A DNA stretch of 64,000 nucleotides from an uncultured Pelagibacteraceae bacterium (lineage in GTDB: Bacteria > Pseudomonadota > Alphaproteobacteria > Pelagibacterales > Pelagibacteraceae). The notes under the pieces were generated by a model. It was not told the origin of the DNA, did not search any database, and saw nothing but the letters and a program-made list of their open reading frames with translations. The translations under genes were made by a program, and so were the position numbers. The DNA lies in contig CACDEB010000001.1 in assembly GCA_902551755.1 (NCBI GenBank), positions 247,803 through 311,802 on the forward strand. Direction: 5' to 3'. Of the stretch, positions 34,630 through 43,876 are shown one piece after another (within the stretch, counting starts at the first letter, position 1; every line of letters begins with the position of its first letter).

Positions 34630-35793
34630 ATGAAACTAGCTAGAAGCTTAGATAGGTTAGGGACTGAGTCTGCATTTACCGTCCTCGCAGAGGCAAAAAA
34701 ATTAGAAGCCCAAGGTAAACCCATGATCCATTTAGGACTTGGTCAACCAGATTTTAAAACTCCAAAACATGTAGTTGAAGCAGCTAAGAAAGCACTTGAT
34801 GATGGACATCATGGATATGTAATGTCAAATGGTATTCCTGAATGTCGTCAGGCAGTCACAAGGTGGATAAAAAGACGTTACAATGTTGATATTGATTTCA
34901 ACAGAATTCTCATCATGCCAGGTGGAAAACCTACTATGAGCTATGCTATCCAATGTTTTGGTGAACCTGGAGCAGAAATAATACATCCTACACCCGCGTT
35001 TCCAATATATGAGTCGATGATAAATTATACTGGCTCAACATCTGTACCTTATGATTTAACAGAGGATAAAGATTTAAAATTTAACCCAGACAAAATATTA
35101 TCTTTAATTACTGATAAGACTAGATTGTTAGTCTTAATTAATCCAAACAATCCAACAGGAAGCTTTGTTGAAAAAAAAGATATTGATTTCTTAGCTGACG
35201 GTTTAAAAAAATATCCTCATGTAACAATATTGAGTGATGAAATTTATAGTAGACAAATTTTTGATAATAAAGAAATGCCATCTTTTTTCCATTATCCAGA
35301 ATTAAGAGAAAGATTAATTGTTTTAGAGGGATGGAGTAAAGCTTATTCAATGACAGGTTGGAGGCTTGGTTGGAGTTTTTGGCCTCAACACTTAATCGAG
35401 CACGTTAATAAATTATTAATCAATAGTGTTTCATGTGTTAATGCTGCAGCTCAGTTTGCAGGTATTGCCGCATTAGATGGACCAGATGACTCAATCAACA
35501 CAATGATGGAAAAATTTACTCAAAGGAGAGATTTAATTCATAAAGGGTTAAATGATTTACCAGGTGTCGAATGTAGCTTACCAGGTGGAGCTTTTTATGC
35601 ATTTCCAAAAGTAATTGGAACTGGCATGAACGGTGCTGAATTTGCGAGGAAGGCTATGCATGAAGCAGGAGTAGCAATAGTTCCTGGATCAGCTTTTGGC
35701 GAAACTTGCCAAAATTATGTAAGATTCAGTTTTGCTGCATCAAGAGATAATATTTCTCAGGCATTAGAAAATATCAAAAAAATGCTGAAATAG
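34630..35793 (+). CDS. PLP-dependent aminotransferase, class I/II
   Basis: The 387-residue fold-type I aminotransferase has MIHLGLGQPDFKTPKHV, LINPNNPTGSFV, SDEIYSRQIF and the PLP lysine in EGWSKAYSMTGWRLGW (about residues 233-248), plus the C-terminal YVRFSFAASRDN with the substrate-carboxylate arginine. Aspartate or aromatic aminotransferase-like. It probably links 2-oxo acids to amino acids in this block; substrate specificity cannot be read. Confidence 0.93.
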   Translation: MKLARSLDRLGTESAFTVLAEAKKLEAQGKPMIHLGLGQPDFKTPKHVVEAAKKALDDGHHGYVMSNGIPECRQAVTRWIKRRYNVDIDFNRILIMPGGKPTMSYAIQCFGEPGAEIIHPTPAFPIYESMINYTGSTSVPYDLTEDKDLKFNPDKILSLITDKTRLLVLINPNNPTGSFVEKKDIDFLADGLKKYPHVTILSDEIYSRQIFDNKEMPSFFHYPELRERLIVLEGWSKAYSMTGWRLGWSFWPQHLIEHVNKLLINSVSCVNAAAQFAGIAALDGPDDSINTMMEKFTQRRDLIHKGLNDLPGVECSLPGGAFYAFPKVIGTGMNGAEFARKAMHEAGVAIVPGSAFGETCQNYVRFSFAASRDNISQALENIKKMLK

Positions 35794-35836
35794 TTTTAAT
35801 AGTATTTCCAAAAAATATTAGATAATATCAAATCTT

Positions 35837-37210
35837 ATGAACACCATTCTTCAACAAGAATTAAAAAAAATTTTGAATGGCAGATTTTCCCAATCAGAGT
35901 CTACACGCTTAAATTATTCTAGGGGAGAAGATACTTACGATCCGATTTTATCTAAAGCAGTTGTTTTTCCAGAAACAAATGAAGAGGTGTCTAAAATATT
36001 GAAGCTTTGTAACGAACATAAAGTGCCAGTCGTTCCTTTTGGCACTGGTACATCCCTTGAAGGAAATGTAGTCGGTAATGATAAAGGCATAACAATTTCA
36101 TTAGAAAAAATGAATAAAATTTTAACTGTAAACACACAAGATTTCGACTGTAGAGTTCAAGCATGTGTTACAAGAGAACAACTAAATGATTATTTGAGAG
36201 AGGACGGTGTTTTTTTTCCAATTGATCCTGGTGCAAACGCTGCAATAGGAGGAATGGCTTCAACATCTGCCTCTGGAACGATGGCAGTTAAATACGGTAC
36301 CATGAAAACTGTAATAACTGGTTTAACAGTTGTCCTTCCTAATGGCGAAATAATGAATACAGGAGGAAGAACAAAAAAAACTTCTGCTGGATATAATTTA
36401 ACAAATTTATTTGTAGGATCAGAAGGTACTTTAGGAATTATAACTGAAATTCAATTAAGATTATCTCCTATTCCAGAAAGTATAATGAGTGCTGTTTGTC
36501 ATTTTTCAACTTTAGAAGATGCAGTGAAAACTGCACAAGAAGTTATTCAATATGGTATCCAAATTGCAAGAATTGAGATGCTCAATAAAGATCAAATGGA
36601 AATAAGTATTAACTATTCAAAACTGGAAGATGTTAAAGCGCTCCCGACATTATTTTTTGAATTTCATGGTTCAGAGGTATCAAATAAAGAGTCTATCAAA
36701 ACAGTGGAAGAATTATCAAAAAATAATAATGGAAGTTCATTCAAGTGGGCAAAAAGTTTAGAGGAAAGAAATAAATTATGGAAAGCTAGATGGGACGTTT
36801 ATTACTCGGTGAAAGCTTTAATAGATAATGGCAGGGTTTATTCAACAGATGTGTGTCTACCTATTTCAAAAATAACTGAATGTGTAAAATTTGCAGAGGA
36901 TGAGGTTAAAAAATTTGGATTAAGGGCCCCGATGGTAGGTCATTTAGGAGATGGAAATTTTCATGTCTTACTCCCTTACAATCCTGAAAAAAAAGAGACT
37001 TACGAAAAGATAAGAAAATTCAGTGACATTTTAATTGAGAAAACATTAGAACTTGAGGGAACGATCACTGGCGAACATGGAGTGGGATTACATAAAAAAG
37101 AGTACCTAAAAAAAGAACATGCCGATAATCTTCCAACAATGAAATTAATTAAAAGAACTATGGATCCAAACAACATAATGAATCCTGGTAAAATTTTTGA
37201 CCTAAATTAG
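35837..37210 (+). CDS. FAD-linked oxidase, D-lactate dehydrogenase / GlcD-like
   Basis: The 457-residue protein has the VAO-type FAD domain (VVPFGTGTSLEGNV, then DPGANAAIGGMASTSASGTMAVKYG and FVGSEGTLGIIT) and the C-terminal substrate cap ending TGEHGVGLHKKEYL, which gives metal or acid binding. Relatives oxidise D-lactate, glycolate or D-2-hydroxyglutarate. With the LldD-like oxidase upstream, the cell would be able to oxidise both stereoisomers of a 2-hydroxy acid. No GlcE or GlcF gene follows. Confidence 0.92.
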   Translation: MNTILQQELKKILNGRFSQSESTRLNYSRGEDTYDPILSKAVVFPETNEEVSKILKLCNEHKVPVVPFGTGTSLEGNVVGNDKGITISLEKMNKILTVNTQDFDCRVQACVTREQLNDYLREDGVFFPIDPGANAAIGGMASTSASGTMAVKYGTMKTVITGLTVVLPNGEIMNTGGRTKKTSAGYNLTNLFVGSEGTLGIITEIQLRLSPIPESIMSAVCHFSTLEDAVKTAQEVIQYGIQIARIEMLNKDQMEISINYSKLEDVKALPTLFFEFHGSEVSNKESIKTVEELSKNNNGSSFKWAKSLEERNKLWKARWDVYYSVKALIDNGRVYSTDVCLPISKITECVKFAEDEVKKFGLRAPMVGHLGDGNFHVLLPYNPEKKETYEKIRKFSDILIEKTLELEGTITGEHGVGLHKKEYLKKEHADNLPTMKLIKRTMDPNNIMNPGKIFDLN

Positions 37211-37217
37211 CTAAACT

Positions 37218-38171
37218 ATGAAAAAAATATTAGTTACTAGAAAATTACTTGACTCGAACGAGGAAAAATTAAAAAAACTTTATGATGTGAAACTAAATTC
37301 AAATGATGAATTATATTCTCAAAAAAAATTAATAGAAATGAGCCAAGGTTGTGACGGTATTCTTTCTGCATTGACTGATCAATTAGACAAAGAAACTATA
37401 AATTTGTTACCAGAAAGCGTGAAAATTCTTTCTAACTTTGCGGTTGGATTTGGTAACATTGACCTTGATGCTGCAAAAAAAAGAAATATTACCGTTACAA
37501 ATACACCAGAAGTTCTAACAGATGCTACAGCAGAAATAGGCATACTTTTAATTCTTGGGGCATGCAGAAGAGCTTCAGAGGGGATAGAGGGAGCAAGAGC
37601 TGGAGACTGGAAGTGGTCAGCAGACTATTTAATTGGAAAACAGCTGACAGGATCAAGGTTAGGTATTTTGGGAATGGGAAGAATTGGTCAAAAAATTGCT
37701 AAAATTGCAAAATCTTTAGGAATGATTATTCATTATCATAACAGATCAAAATTAAATTCTGAAAAAGAGCAAGGGGCCATCTATCATGAAAAATTAGAAA
37801 GTTTGTTGTCTGTTTCAGATGTTCTCTCAGTTTGTTGTCCTGCTTCAAAAGAAACAATTAATTTAATTAATAAGGATAGTTTAGAGCTTTTACCAAAAGG
37901 AGCAGTTGTCACCAATGTTGCAAGGGGAGATATTGTTGATGATGATGCTTTAATTGATGCATTAAATAGAAGAAAAGTTTATGCAGTTGGTTTAGATGTT
38001 TATAAAAATGAACCAAATCTAAATCCTGGTTATTTAAAACACAAAAGTGCTTTTATCCTTCCCCATTTAGGAAGTGCTACAAAAGAAACTAGAACCGCAA
38101 TGGCAAATTTAGCAATTGATAATATAAGCGAATTTTTTCAAACAGGTTCGTGCAAAAATAAAGTAAATTAA
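37218..38171 (+). CDS. D-2-hydroxyacid dehydrogenase (glyoxylate/hydroxypyruvate reductase-like)
   Basis: This 317-residue NAD(P)-dependent reductase has the ILSNFAVGFGNIDLDAAKKR N-terminal part, the cofactor-binding GMGRIGQKIAKIAKSLGM, VTNVARGDIVDDDALIDAL, GLDVYKNEP and the catalytic HLGSATKETR histidine. It probably interconverts glyoxylate/glycolate or hydroxypyruvate/glycerate. It begins 7 bases after the GlcD-like gene; the two may form a cycle or route for C2-C3 acids. Confidence 0.93.
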   Translation: MKKILVTRKLLDSNEEKLKKLYDVKLNSNDELYSQKKLIEMSQGCDGILSALTDQLDKETINLLPESVKILSNFAVGFGNIDLDAAKKRNITVTNTPEVLTDATAEIGILLILGACRRASEGIEGARAGDWKWSADYLIGKQLTGSRLGILGMGRIGQKIAKIAKSLGMIIHYHNRSKLNSEKEQGAIYHEKLESLLSVSDVLSVCCPASKETINLINKDSLELLPKGAVVTNVARGDIVDDDALIDALNRRKVYAVGLDVYKNEPNLNPGYLKHKSAFILPHLGSATKETRTAMANLAIDNISEFFQTGSCKNKVN

Positions 38172-38242
38172 TAAAATAATACCACTCATAGTTGTAAATA
38201 AATTACCTGGGCGCGAATTAACACTAGGACTCTTTTTCATTA

Positions 38243-38270
38243 TTGTGCTTAAATAGTTGCAAGTTAATTA
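38243..38270 (+). promoter_or_regulatory. Candidate promoter of dctP-like gene
   Basis: TTGTGC (38243-38248) and TAATTA (38265-38270) are 16 bases apart and lie about 22 bases before the gene start, followed by AGAGGAG, a strong ribosome binding site at about 38280-38286. The boxes are only partial matches, so the call is weak. The region upstream (38172-38242) is somewhat more mixed in base content, but I see no riboswitch in it. Confidence 0.3.
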
Positions 38271-38291
38271 ACTTAATAAGAGGAGAAAATA

Positions 38292-39446
38292 ATGATTAAA
38301 GAAAAAAAATCGTTGAAGGGAAAAATTCCTTCAAGACGTAAGTTCTTTAAGGCAGCGGCAGCGACTGGTGCAGCAGCAACAGCAGCAGTAGCAATGCCAA
38401 ACATTGCATTCGGAGCTCCACAAACTCTAAAAATGCAAGCTGCTTGGCCAAGTGGTGCTAACATCTTTTTTGAAATGGCAGGAGACTATTGCAAAATGGT
38501 TAGCGACATGTCTGGCGGTTCTTTAAAAATCGATCTTCAACCAGTTGGAGCAGTTGTTAAAACTAGTGAGATCGGTCAAGCTGTAAGCTCAGGTGCTGTT
38601 GATATGGGACACTGGGTAACTGCTTATTGGTATGGTAAAAATCCAGCCGCATCTTTATTCGGAACTGGACCATCATACGGAATGTCATCTCAAGAAGTTA
38701 TGGGATGGATGGAGTACGGTGGAGGAAGAAAACTGTATGAAGAAACTTTGAGAAAAGTTGGTTTTGACTACACAGGTGTTTTCCATATGCCTATGCCAGC
38801 TCAACCTTTCGGTTGGTTTAAAAAGAACGTAACAAAAGTATCTGATGTAAAAGGTATGAAGTACAGAACTGTTGGTCTTGCTACTAACGTTCTTACTGCA
38901 ATGGGAATGGTCGTAAGACAGTTACCAGGTGGTGAAATCCAGCCAGCTATGAAGACTGGTTTGATTGAGGCAGCTGAGTTTAACAACCCAACTTCAGACT
39001 CTCAGTTTGGTATGCAAGACGTTTCTAAGCATTATCACTTAGGAAGCTTCCACCAATCACAAGAGATGTTTGAAATACCAATTAACAATAAAACGTTTAA
39101 TGGTCTGTCACCAGCAAACCAAGCAATATTGAAAAATGCTGCTTATGCTGCGAACACAGATAACTACTTTAAAGCATTAGTAAGATATTCAGCAGATTTA
39201 TCTAAACTAATGAATCAACATAAAGTAAACGTTTACCAAACGTCTGATGAAATTTTAGCTCAACAATTAAAAGGTTGGGATAAAGTTATCGGTGATTTCA
39301 ATAAGAAAGATGCTTTCTTTAAGAAAATCGTCGATTCTCAAAAAGCATATGCTAAGAGAGTAATGAAGTACTTGCTGATGAATCAGCCTAATTACAGACT
39401 AGCTTATGAAAATGAGTTCGGACCTTTAGGAAAAGTTAAAATCTAA
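38292..39446 (+). CDS. dctP: TRAP transporter substrate-binding protein (DctP family, TakP-like)
   Basis: The 384-residue periplasmic protein starts with a twin-arginine-type signal (SRRKFFKAAAATGAAATAAVAMPNIAFGA, about 14-42). The mature part follows the DctP family with KMQAAWPSGANIFFEMA, DVKGMKYRTVGLATNVLTAMGM (the arginine that binds the substrate carboxylate) and AAEFNNPTSDSQFGM. The subgroup resembles binding proteins for 2-oxo or hydroxy acids. Its neighbours (LldD-like, GlcD-like and hydroxyacid reductase genes) support a monocarboxylate substrate. Its codons look more even and it has a strong ribosome binding site and terminator, in keeping with high expression. A Tat-exported protein suggests a folded or metal-bound binding protein. 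Confidence 0.95.
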   Translation: MIKEKKSLKGKIPSRRKFFKAAAATGAAATAAVAMPNIAFGAPQTLKMQAAWPSGANIFFEMAGDYCKMVSDMSGGSLKIDLQPVGAVVKTSEIGQAVSSGAVDMGHWVTAYWYGKNPAASLFGTGPSYGMSSQEVMGWMEYGGGRKLYEETLRKVGFDYTGVFHMPMPAQPFGWFKKNVTKVSDVKGMKYRTVGLATNVLTAMGMVVRQLPGGEIQPAMKTGLIEAAEFNNPTSDSQFGMQDVSKHYHLGSFHQSQEMFEIPINNKTFNGLSPANQAILKNAAYAANTDNYFKALVRYSADLSKLMNQHKVNVYQTSDEILAQQLKGWDKVIGDFNKKDAFFKKIVDSQKAYAKRVMKYLLMNQPNYRLAYENEFGPLGKVKI

Positions 39447-39468
39447 AGATTTATCTTAATTAAATTAA

Positions 39469-39494
39469 GGGGGCCTTTTGGCCCCCTTTTTTTT
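39469..39494 (+). terminator. Rho-independent terminator after dctP
   Basis: GGGGGCC (39469-39475), a TTTT loop and GGCCCCC (39480-39486), followed by eight T residues. It is a textbook terminator with a 7-bp G/C stem. It lies 22 bases after the binding-protein stop and before the permease genes, so the binding protein can be made in large excess over the membrane subunits. Confidence 0.95.
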
Positions 39495-39532
39495 GTTTGA
39501 TTAATAGGTAGAATTTAACATAAAGTAGTACT

Positions 39533-40120
39533 ATGAAATCTTTCATAAAATTTGCAGACACTTTAAGTGCATCAATGGGTAAAGCTTTTTCATGGTGCAT
39601 AGTAATTTTAATGGGTGGAACGTGCTATGAAGTAATAATGGCCTATGCTTTTAATAGCCCAACTTTATGGAATTTTGATTTTAGTTTGCAAATGTATGGA
39701 GCAATTTTCATGATGGCAGGCGCTTATTGTTTATCAACTGAAGCGCACGTTAGAGGAGATGTTATTTACAGATTATTTCCAACAAGAGTTCAAGGTTGGA
39801 TTGATTTAGTTTTATATTTTATCTTTTTCTTTCCAGGTATTTTAGCTTTAGTATTTTACGGATATGAATACGCAGCGCTCGCTTGGAAAATAAAAGAGAC
39901 TAGCTGGAATAGTCCAGCACAAATACAAATTTATATGGCAAAATCTATAATACCTTTGTCTGGAATATTATTAGCAATTCAGGGTATTAGTGAAGTGTGT
40001 AGAGCAATTATATGTATTAAAACAGGTCACTGGCCGGAAAGATTATCAGCAGACGCTGAGGAAACAGAAAAAGTATTAATGAGAACTTCACAAAAGGACG
40101 ATCAAGCAGATGTTATTTGA
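39533..40120 (+). CDS. dctQ: TRAP transporter small permease (DctQ)
   Basis: The 195-residue protein has four hydrophobic segments and the DctQ pattern, including RGDVIYRLFPTRVQGWIDL (about 79-97) between helices. It forms the small membrane subunit of the TRAP transporter, driven by ion gradient. It overlaps the large permease by 11 bases. Confidence 0.94.
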   Translation: MKSFIKFADTLSASMGKAFSWCIVILMGGTCYEVIMAYAFNSPTLWNFDFSLQMYGAIFMMAGAYCLSTEAHVRGDVIYRLFPTRVQGWIDLVLYFIFFFPGILALVFYGYEYAALAWKIKETSWNSPAQIQIYMAKSIIPLSGILLAIQGISEVCRAIICIKTGHWPERLSADAEETEKVLMRTSQKDDQADVI

Positions 40121-41471
40121 ACTTACAAATCCTGAGATAGCAATTTTAATGATGAGCTTATTTCTATTTACTGTCTTATTAGGTTTTCCAATTGCATTCA
40201 CTTTGTTAGCGATGGGAGTTGGATTTGGTTATTATGCATACTTTGATCCAAGCAGGATGGATCATTTACTCGATAATCGGATATTTTCTTTATTGGTTCA
40301 AAATACCTATACGATAATGGATAACACCGTTTTAACTGCAGTCCCCTTGTTTCTTTTTATGGGCTATCTCGTTGAAAGAGCAGGAATTGTTGCAAAATTA
40401 TTTTTTGCGATAAGATTAGCTTCTCATCGACTGCCAGCATCAATGGCGGTAGCAGCGCTAGTAACTTGTGCTTTATTTTCTACTGCAACAGGAATAATTG
40501 GTGCTGTTGTTACTTTAATGGGACTTCTTGCTTGGCCAGCTATGATACGAGCTGGATATGATAAAAAATTCGCATCAGGTGTAATTTGTTCCGGAGGTTG
40601 TTTAGGAATACTAATTCCTCCAAGCATTATGTTAATTGTTTATGCTGTTATAGCTCAGCTATCACCTTTGAGACTTTTTGCAGCTGCAATATTTCCAGGT
40701 TTAATGTTAGCTGGATTGTACATTCTTTATGTAATCATAAGAGCATATTTCAATCCATCTTTAGCACCTAGACCTGCCGCTGAGGAAATACCTCCTAGAG
40801 CGGAAATTTTAAAAGAGGTTTTAGTATCTTTTGTTCCATTATTTTCTTTGATAATTTTAGTACTTGGTACAATTTTGGCAGGACTTGCTACTCCAGCTGA
40901 GGCTGCAGCAGTTGGTGCTTTTGGAGCACTAGTGCTTTCATATTTTTATAAATCTTTAAAATGGAAAAACTTTAAAGAGTCGGTTTTTCTTACTGCAAAA
41001 ACAAGTGCAATGATAATGTGGTTGTTTGTGGGTTCATGGACCTTTGCTTCCGTATTTTCATACCTTGGAGGACATGAAGTTTTTGAAACTTTCTTTAAGT
41101 CAATGGATATTCAACCATGGCAATTTTTAGTAATTACACAAATAATAATCTTTTTGTTAGGATGGCCACTTGAGTGGACAGAAATTTTAATTATCTTTGT
41201 TCCAATATTCTTACCCCTTGTTGAATTTTTTGGAGTAAACCCTTATTTCTTTGCAATGTTAATTGCTTTAAATTTACAAACTTCTTTTTTAACACCACCC
41301 ATGGCAATGTCTGCTTACTACTTAAAAGGTGTTCAGAGTAGAAATGTAGAGCTAATGCAAATATTCACAGGTATAATGCCTTTCTTAGCGATAGTAATTC
41401 TTGCAATGGTTTTGATGTACATATTTCCTGGTATAGCTTTATGGCTACCTGATGTGTTATTTGCAGAGTAA
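40110..41471 (+). CDS. dctM: TRAP transporter large permease (DctM)
   Basis: This 453-residue protein has about 12 hydrophobic segments and typical DctM motifs: VPLFLFMGYLVERAGI, GIIGAVVTLMGLLAWPAMIRAGYD, GCLGILIPPSIMLIVYAVIA and GLATPAEAAAVGAFGAL. It is the translocating subunit. The three TRAP genes are followed 5 bases later by the amidase, which may process an imported compound. Confidence 0.96.
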   Translation: MLFELTNPEIAILMMSLFLFTVLLGFPIAFTLLAMGVGFGYYAYFDPSRMDHLLDNRIFSLLVQNTYTIMDNTVLTAVPLFLFMGYLVERAGIVAKLFFAIRLASHRLPASMAVAALVTCALFSTATGIIGAVVTLMGLLAWPAMIRAGYDKKFASGVICSGGCLGILIPPSIMLIVYAVIAQLSPLRLFAAAIFPGLMLAGLYILYVIIRAYFNPSLAPRPAAEEIPPRAEILKEVLVSFVPLFSLIILVLGTILAGLATPAEAAAVGAFGALVLSYFYKSLKWKNFKESVFLTAKTSAMIMWLFVGSWTFASVFSYLGGHEVFETFFKSMDIQPWQFLVITQIIIFLLGWPLEWTEILIIFVPIFLPLVEFFGVNPYFFAMLIALNLQTSFLTPPMAMSAYYLKGVQSRNVELMQIFTGIMPFLAIVILAMVLMYIFPGIALWLPDVLFAE

Positions 41472-41476
41472 ATTTA

Positions 41477-42814
41477 ATGTCCAATATCTTTTCATTATCA
41501 GTTTCCGAAATTGCGGAAAAAATCAGAAATTCAGATTTAAACTCAGTTGATTTGTGTAAATCATATATTGAGCAAATAAATAAATTCGAAAAAGATGTTA
41601 AGGCATGGGCACATTTTGACAAAAAGCTTCTTTTAGAAAAAGCTGAAGAGGCGGATGAACACAGACGATCTGGAAAGTCAGTTGGTCCTCTTCATGGTAT
41701 TCCAGTAGCTCTTAAAGATATAATAGGAACTTATGATATGCCCACAGAATGTGGTACCGTTTTAAGAAAAGGTAAAACAGAGTCTCAGAATGCTGAAATT
41801 GTAGATTTACTAAAATCCGCAGGAGCAATCATTATGGGTAAAACAAACACATCAGAACTAGCATTCCTTGCACCACCAGAGACTAAAAATCCTCATGATT
41901 ATTCTAGAACTCCAGGTGGATCTTCAAGTGGATCTGCTGCTGTTATAGCATCTCACATGGCACCACTATCAATTGGATCACAGACAGGAGGTTCGGTTAT
42001 AAGACCTGCATCTTACTGTGGAGTAGTTGGTTATAAACCAAGTTATGGTTTAATTTCGCGAAATGGGGTTTTAAGAACATCTTATCATTTGGATCATGTT
42101 GGAGTATTTGGAAAAACCGTCGAAGATGTTGCGTTATTAGCTAAAGTTTTAATTAAAAAAGACTCATACGATAAAGCGACCATTCATTATTCATCTGAAT
42201 TTATGTTAGAGGAATGTAAGAAAGGACCAATGTTTGATCCAAAATTTATTTTTTATAAAACTGAAAGTTGGAAAAAAATTGATAAAAAATCAAGAGAGTC
42301 CTTTGAATTTTTTATAAAATCTTTTAAAAAAAATATTGAGGTATTTGATACACCCTCTTATTTTAAAGATATTGATAAATATCATCGGATTATTCATGAA
42401 ACTGATTTAGCAAATAATTTTCAAGTTTATTACAAGAAATCTAAAAATAAACTTTCAAAAGAAATGCAAACAGCAATTTCTCGAGGAATGAAACATTCTG
42501 CAAAAGAATATCTTGATGCAGTCGACTTTATGAGCAGAAGTTATGAGTCATACAAAGAAGTTTTTGAGGACTATCATGGAGTATTAAGTCCTTGTAGCAC
42601 GGGTGTGGCTGATAAAGGTTTGAAAAGCACTGGAAGTGCTGATTTCAATAGAGTTTGGTCTTATATGCACACACCTGCAATTTCTCTTCCTTTACTTCAG
42701 GGAGAAAATAATTTACCATTAGGTCTTCAGTTAATTGGTGACAAATATGATGATCAAAGATTTTTAGGTGTTGCTAATTGGTTAGAAAAAGAAAGTAAAA
42801 AATTTAATGAATAA
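41477..42814 (+). CDS. Amidase (amidase-signature family)
   Basis: The 445-residue protein has the Ser-cisSer-Lys catalytic signature: the lysine in GIPVALKDIIGTYDMPTECG, and GGSSSGSAAVIASHMAPLSIGSQTGGSVIRPASYCGVVGYKPS, which holds both serines. It is an amide hydrolase, possibly for a small amide or for a carbamoyl/nitrile-derived compound; GatA is unlikely because no gatB or gatC is near and sequence at the C-terminus differs. It begins 5 bases after the TRAP permease. Confidence 0.92.
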   Translation: MSNIFSLSVSEIAEKIRNSDLNSVDLCKSYIEQINKFEKDVKAWAHFDKKLLLEKAEEADEHRRSGKSVGPLHGIPVALKDIIGTYDMPTECGTVLRKGKTESQNAEIVDLLKSAGAIIMGKTNTSELAFLAPPETKNPHDYSRTPGGSSSGSAAVIASHMAPLSIGSQTGGSVIRPASYCGVVGYKPSYGLISRNGVLRTSYHLDHVGVFGKTVEDVALLAKVLIKKDSYDKATIHYSSEFMLEECKKGPMFDPKFIFYKTESWKKIDKKSRESFEFFIKSFKKNIEVFDTPSYFKDIDKYHRIIHETDLANNFQVYYKKSKNKLSKEMQTAISRGMKHSAKEYLDAVDFMSRSYESYKEVFEDYHGVLSPCSTGVADKGLKSTGSADFNRVWSYMHTPAISLPLLQGENNLPLGLQLIGDKYDDQRFLGVANWLEKESKKFNE

Positions 42815-42986
42815 AATTACTACATTAGTTGGTTTATCTTTTGCGATCTTCTTTTTAATAGGACTAGCTACTACATTAACAAGATCAATGATGATTGGTT
42901 TTCTTGATGTTTTGCCTGTTTACATATTAATGGGCTGTGCAATTGTCATGATGATTTACGAAGCTTTTTTTGACAAGTCTAAGTAA
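42807..42986 (+). CDS. Small membrane protein, 59 residues
   Basis: The frame starts with ATG at 42807, overlapping the amidase stop by 8 bases, and ends with TAA at 42984-42986. It encodes two hydrophobic segments, at about 4-20 and 30-50, ending with EAFFDKSK. Function unknown; it is placed between the amidase and an EamA exporter. Its overlap with the amidase and its clean two-helix pattern support it as a gene. Confidence 0.65.
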   Translation: MNKITTLVGLSFAIFFLIGLATTLTRSMMIGFLDVLPVYILMGCAIVMMIYEAFFDKSK

Positions 42987-42990
42987 CTAA

Positions 42991-43875
42991 GTGAAAAAAA
43001 AGGATTTTTTACCTTACACACTTCTTTTTATTCAACCTATTTTTATGGCGAGCAATCTTGTTGTTGCAAGAGGGGGTGTAGAATTTGTTCCTCCTATCTC
43101 CCTAGCTTTTTGGAGATGGTTATCAGTATTTCTTTTATTGATGTTGTTCAATTACGGAATTTTATACAAAAAAAAAATTTTATTAAAAGAATATAAAGAA
43201 CTTTTCTTTTTAGGATTAATGGGATGTGGAGTTTGTGGAGCTTTTCCATTTATAGCTGGTCAGACAACCACAATAATAAATATGGGAATTATTTATACTT
43301 CTTCACCTATTTTTATAATTTTAATTTCTTATTTTTTTTTTAAAGAAAAAATGAATTTTTTCAAATTCATTGGCCTTTTATCATGCCTTCTAGGAGTTTT
43401 AATTATTATTGTAAGAGGTGAATATTCTACTTTGATATCTTTAAAATTTACAAAGGGAGATTTATGGATGTTAGGAGCTTCAATAGGCTGGGCATTATAT
43501 TCTATATTTCTTTTTAATTGGAAATCTTCCCTAAACGTTTTTGAAAGGTTTACAGCCATTTCTTTTTTTGGAGCATTAAGTTTGTTGCCATTTTATTTAT
43601 TTGAACAAAATTTTATCAACGTAACTACATTTAATTTGAAATTTTTCTTTTGGGTTATATTTGCAGCAATTTCACCAGGAATAATTGCTTTTATATTGTA
43701 CACTTACACTCAAAAATATCTTGGCGCTACAACGACAGGATTTACTTTGTATTTATTTACAGTTTATGGAGCATTTTATGGCATATTATTTTTTGGTGAG
43801 ACCTTAGAACTTTTCCATTTATATGGAACATTTCTTGTTTTCCTTGGAGTTTATCTGGTAAGAAAAAAAGCTTAG
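42991..43875 (+). CDS. DMT superfamily transporter (EamA family)
   Basis: The 294-residue protein has about ten hydrophobic segments in two EamA repeats, with FWRWLSVFLLLM in the first and the GWALYSIFLFNWKSS and LGVYLVRKKA parts in the second. Members export amino acids, nucleotides or other small metabolites. It starts with GTG at 42991, and its stop is 1 base before the next gene. Confidence 0.9.
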   Translation: MKKKDFLPYTLLFIQPIFMASNLVVARGGVEFVPPISLAFWRWLSVFLLLMLFNYGILYKKKILLKEYKELFFLGLMGCGVCGAFPFIAGQTTTIINMGIIYTSSPIFIILISYFFFKEKMNFFKFIGLLSCLLGVLIIIVRGEYSTLISLKFTKGDLWMLGASIGWALYSIFLFNWKSSLNVFERFTAISFFGALSLLPFYLFEQNFINVTTFNLKFFFWVIFAAISPGIIAFILYTYTQKYLGATTTGFTLYLFTVYGAFYGILFFGETLELFHLYGTFLVFLGVYLVRKKA

Positions 43876-43876
43876 A

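Noticed and set aside
38172-38291. Riboswitch before the TRAP binding protein
   Set aside because: I see no glycine, SAM or other known core and no strong stem; only a weak promoter and a ribosome binding site are supported.
41477-42814. GatA subunit of glutamyl-tRNA amidotransferase
   Set aside because: No gatB or gatC lies nearby, and the context is a transporter and hydroxyacid genes, so a general amidase fits better.
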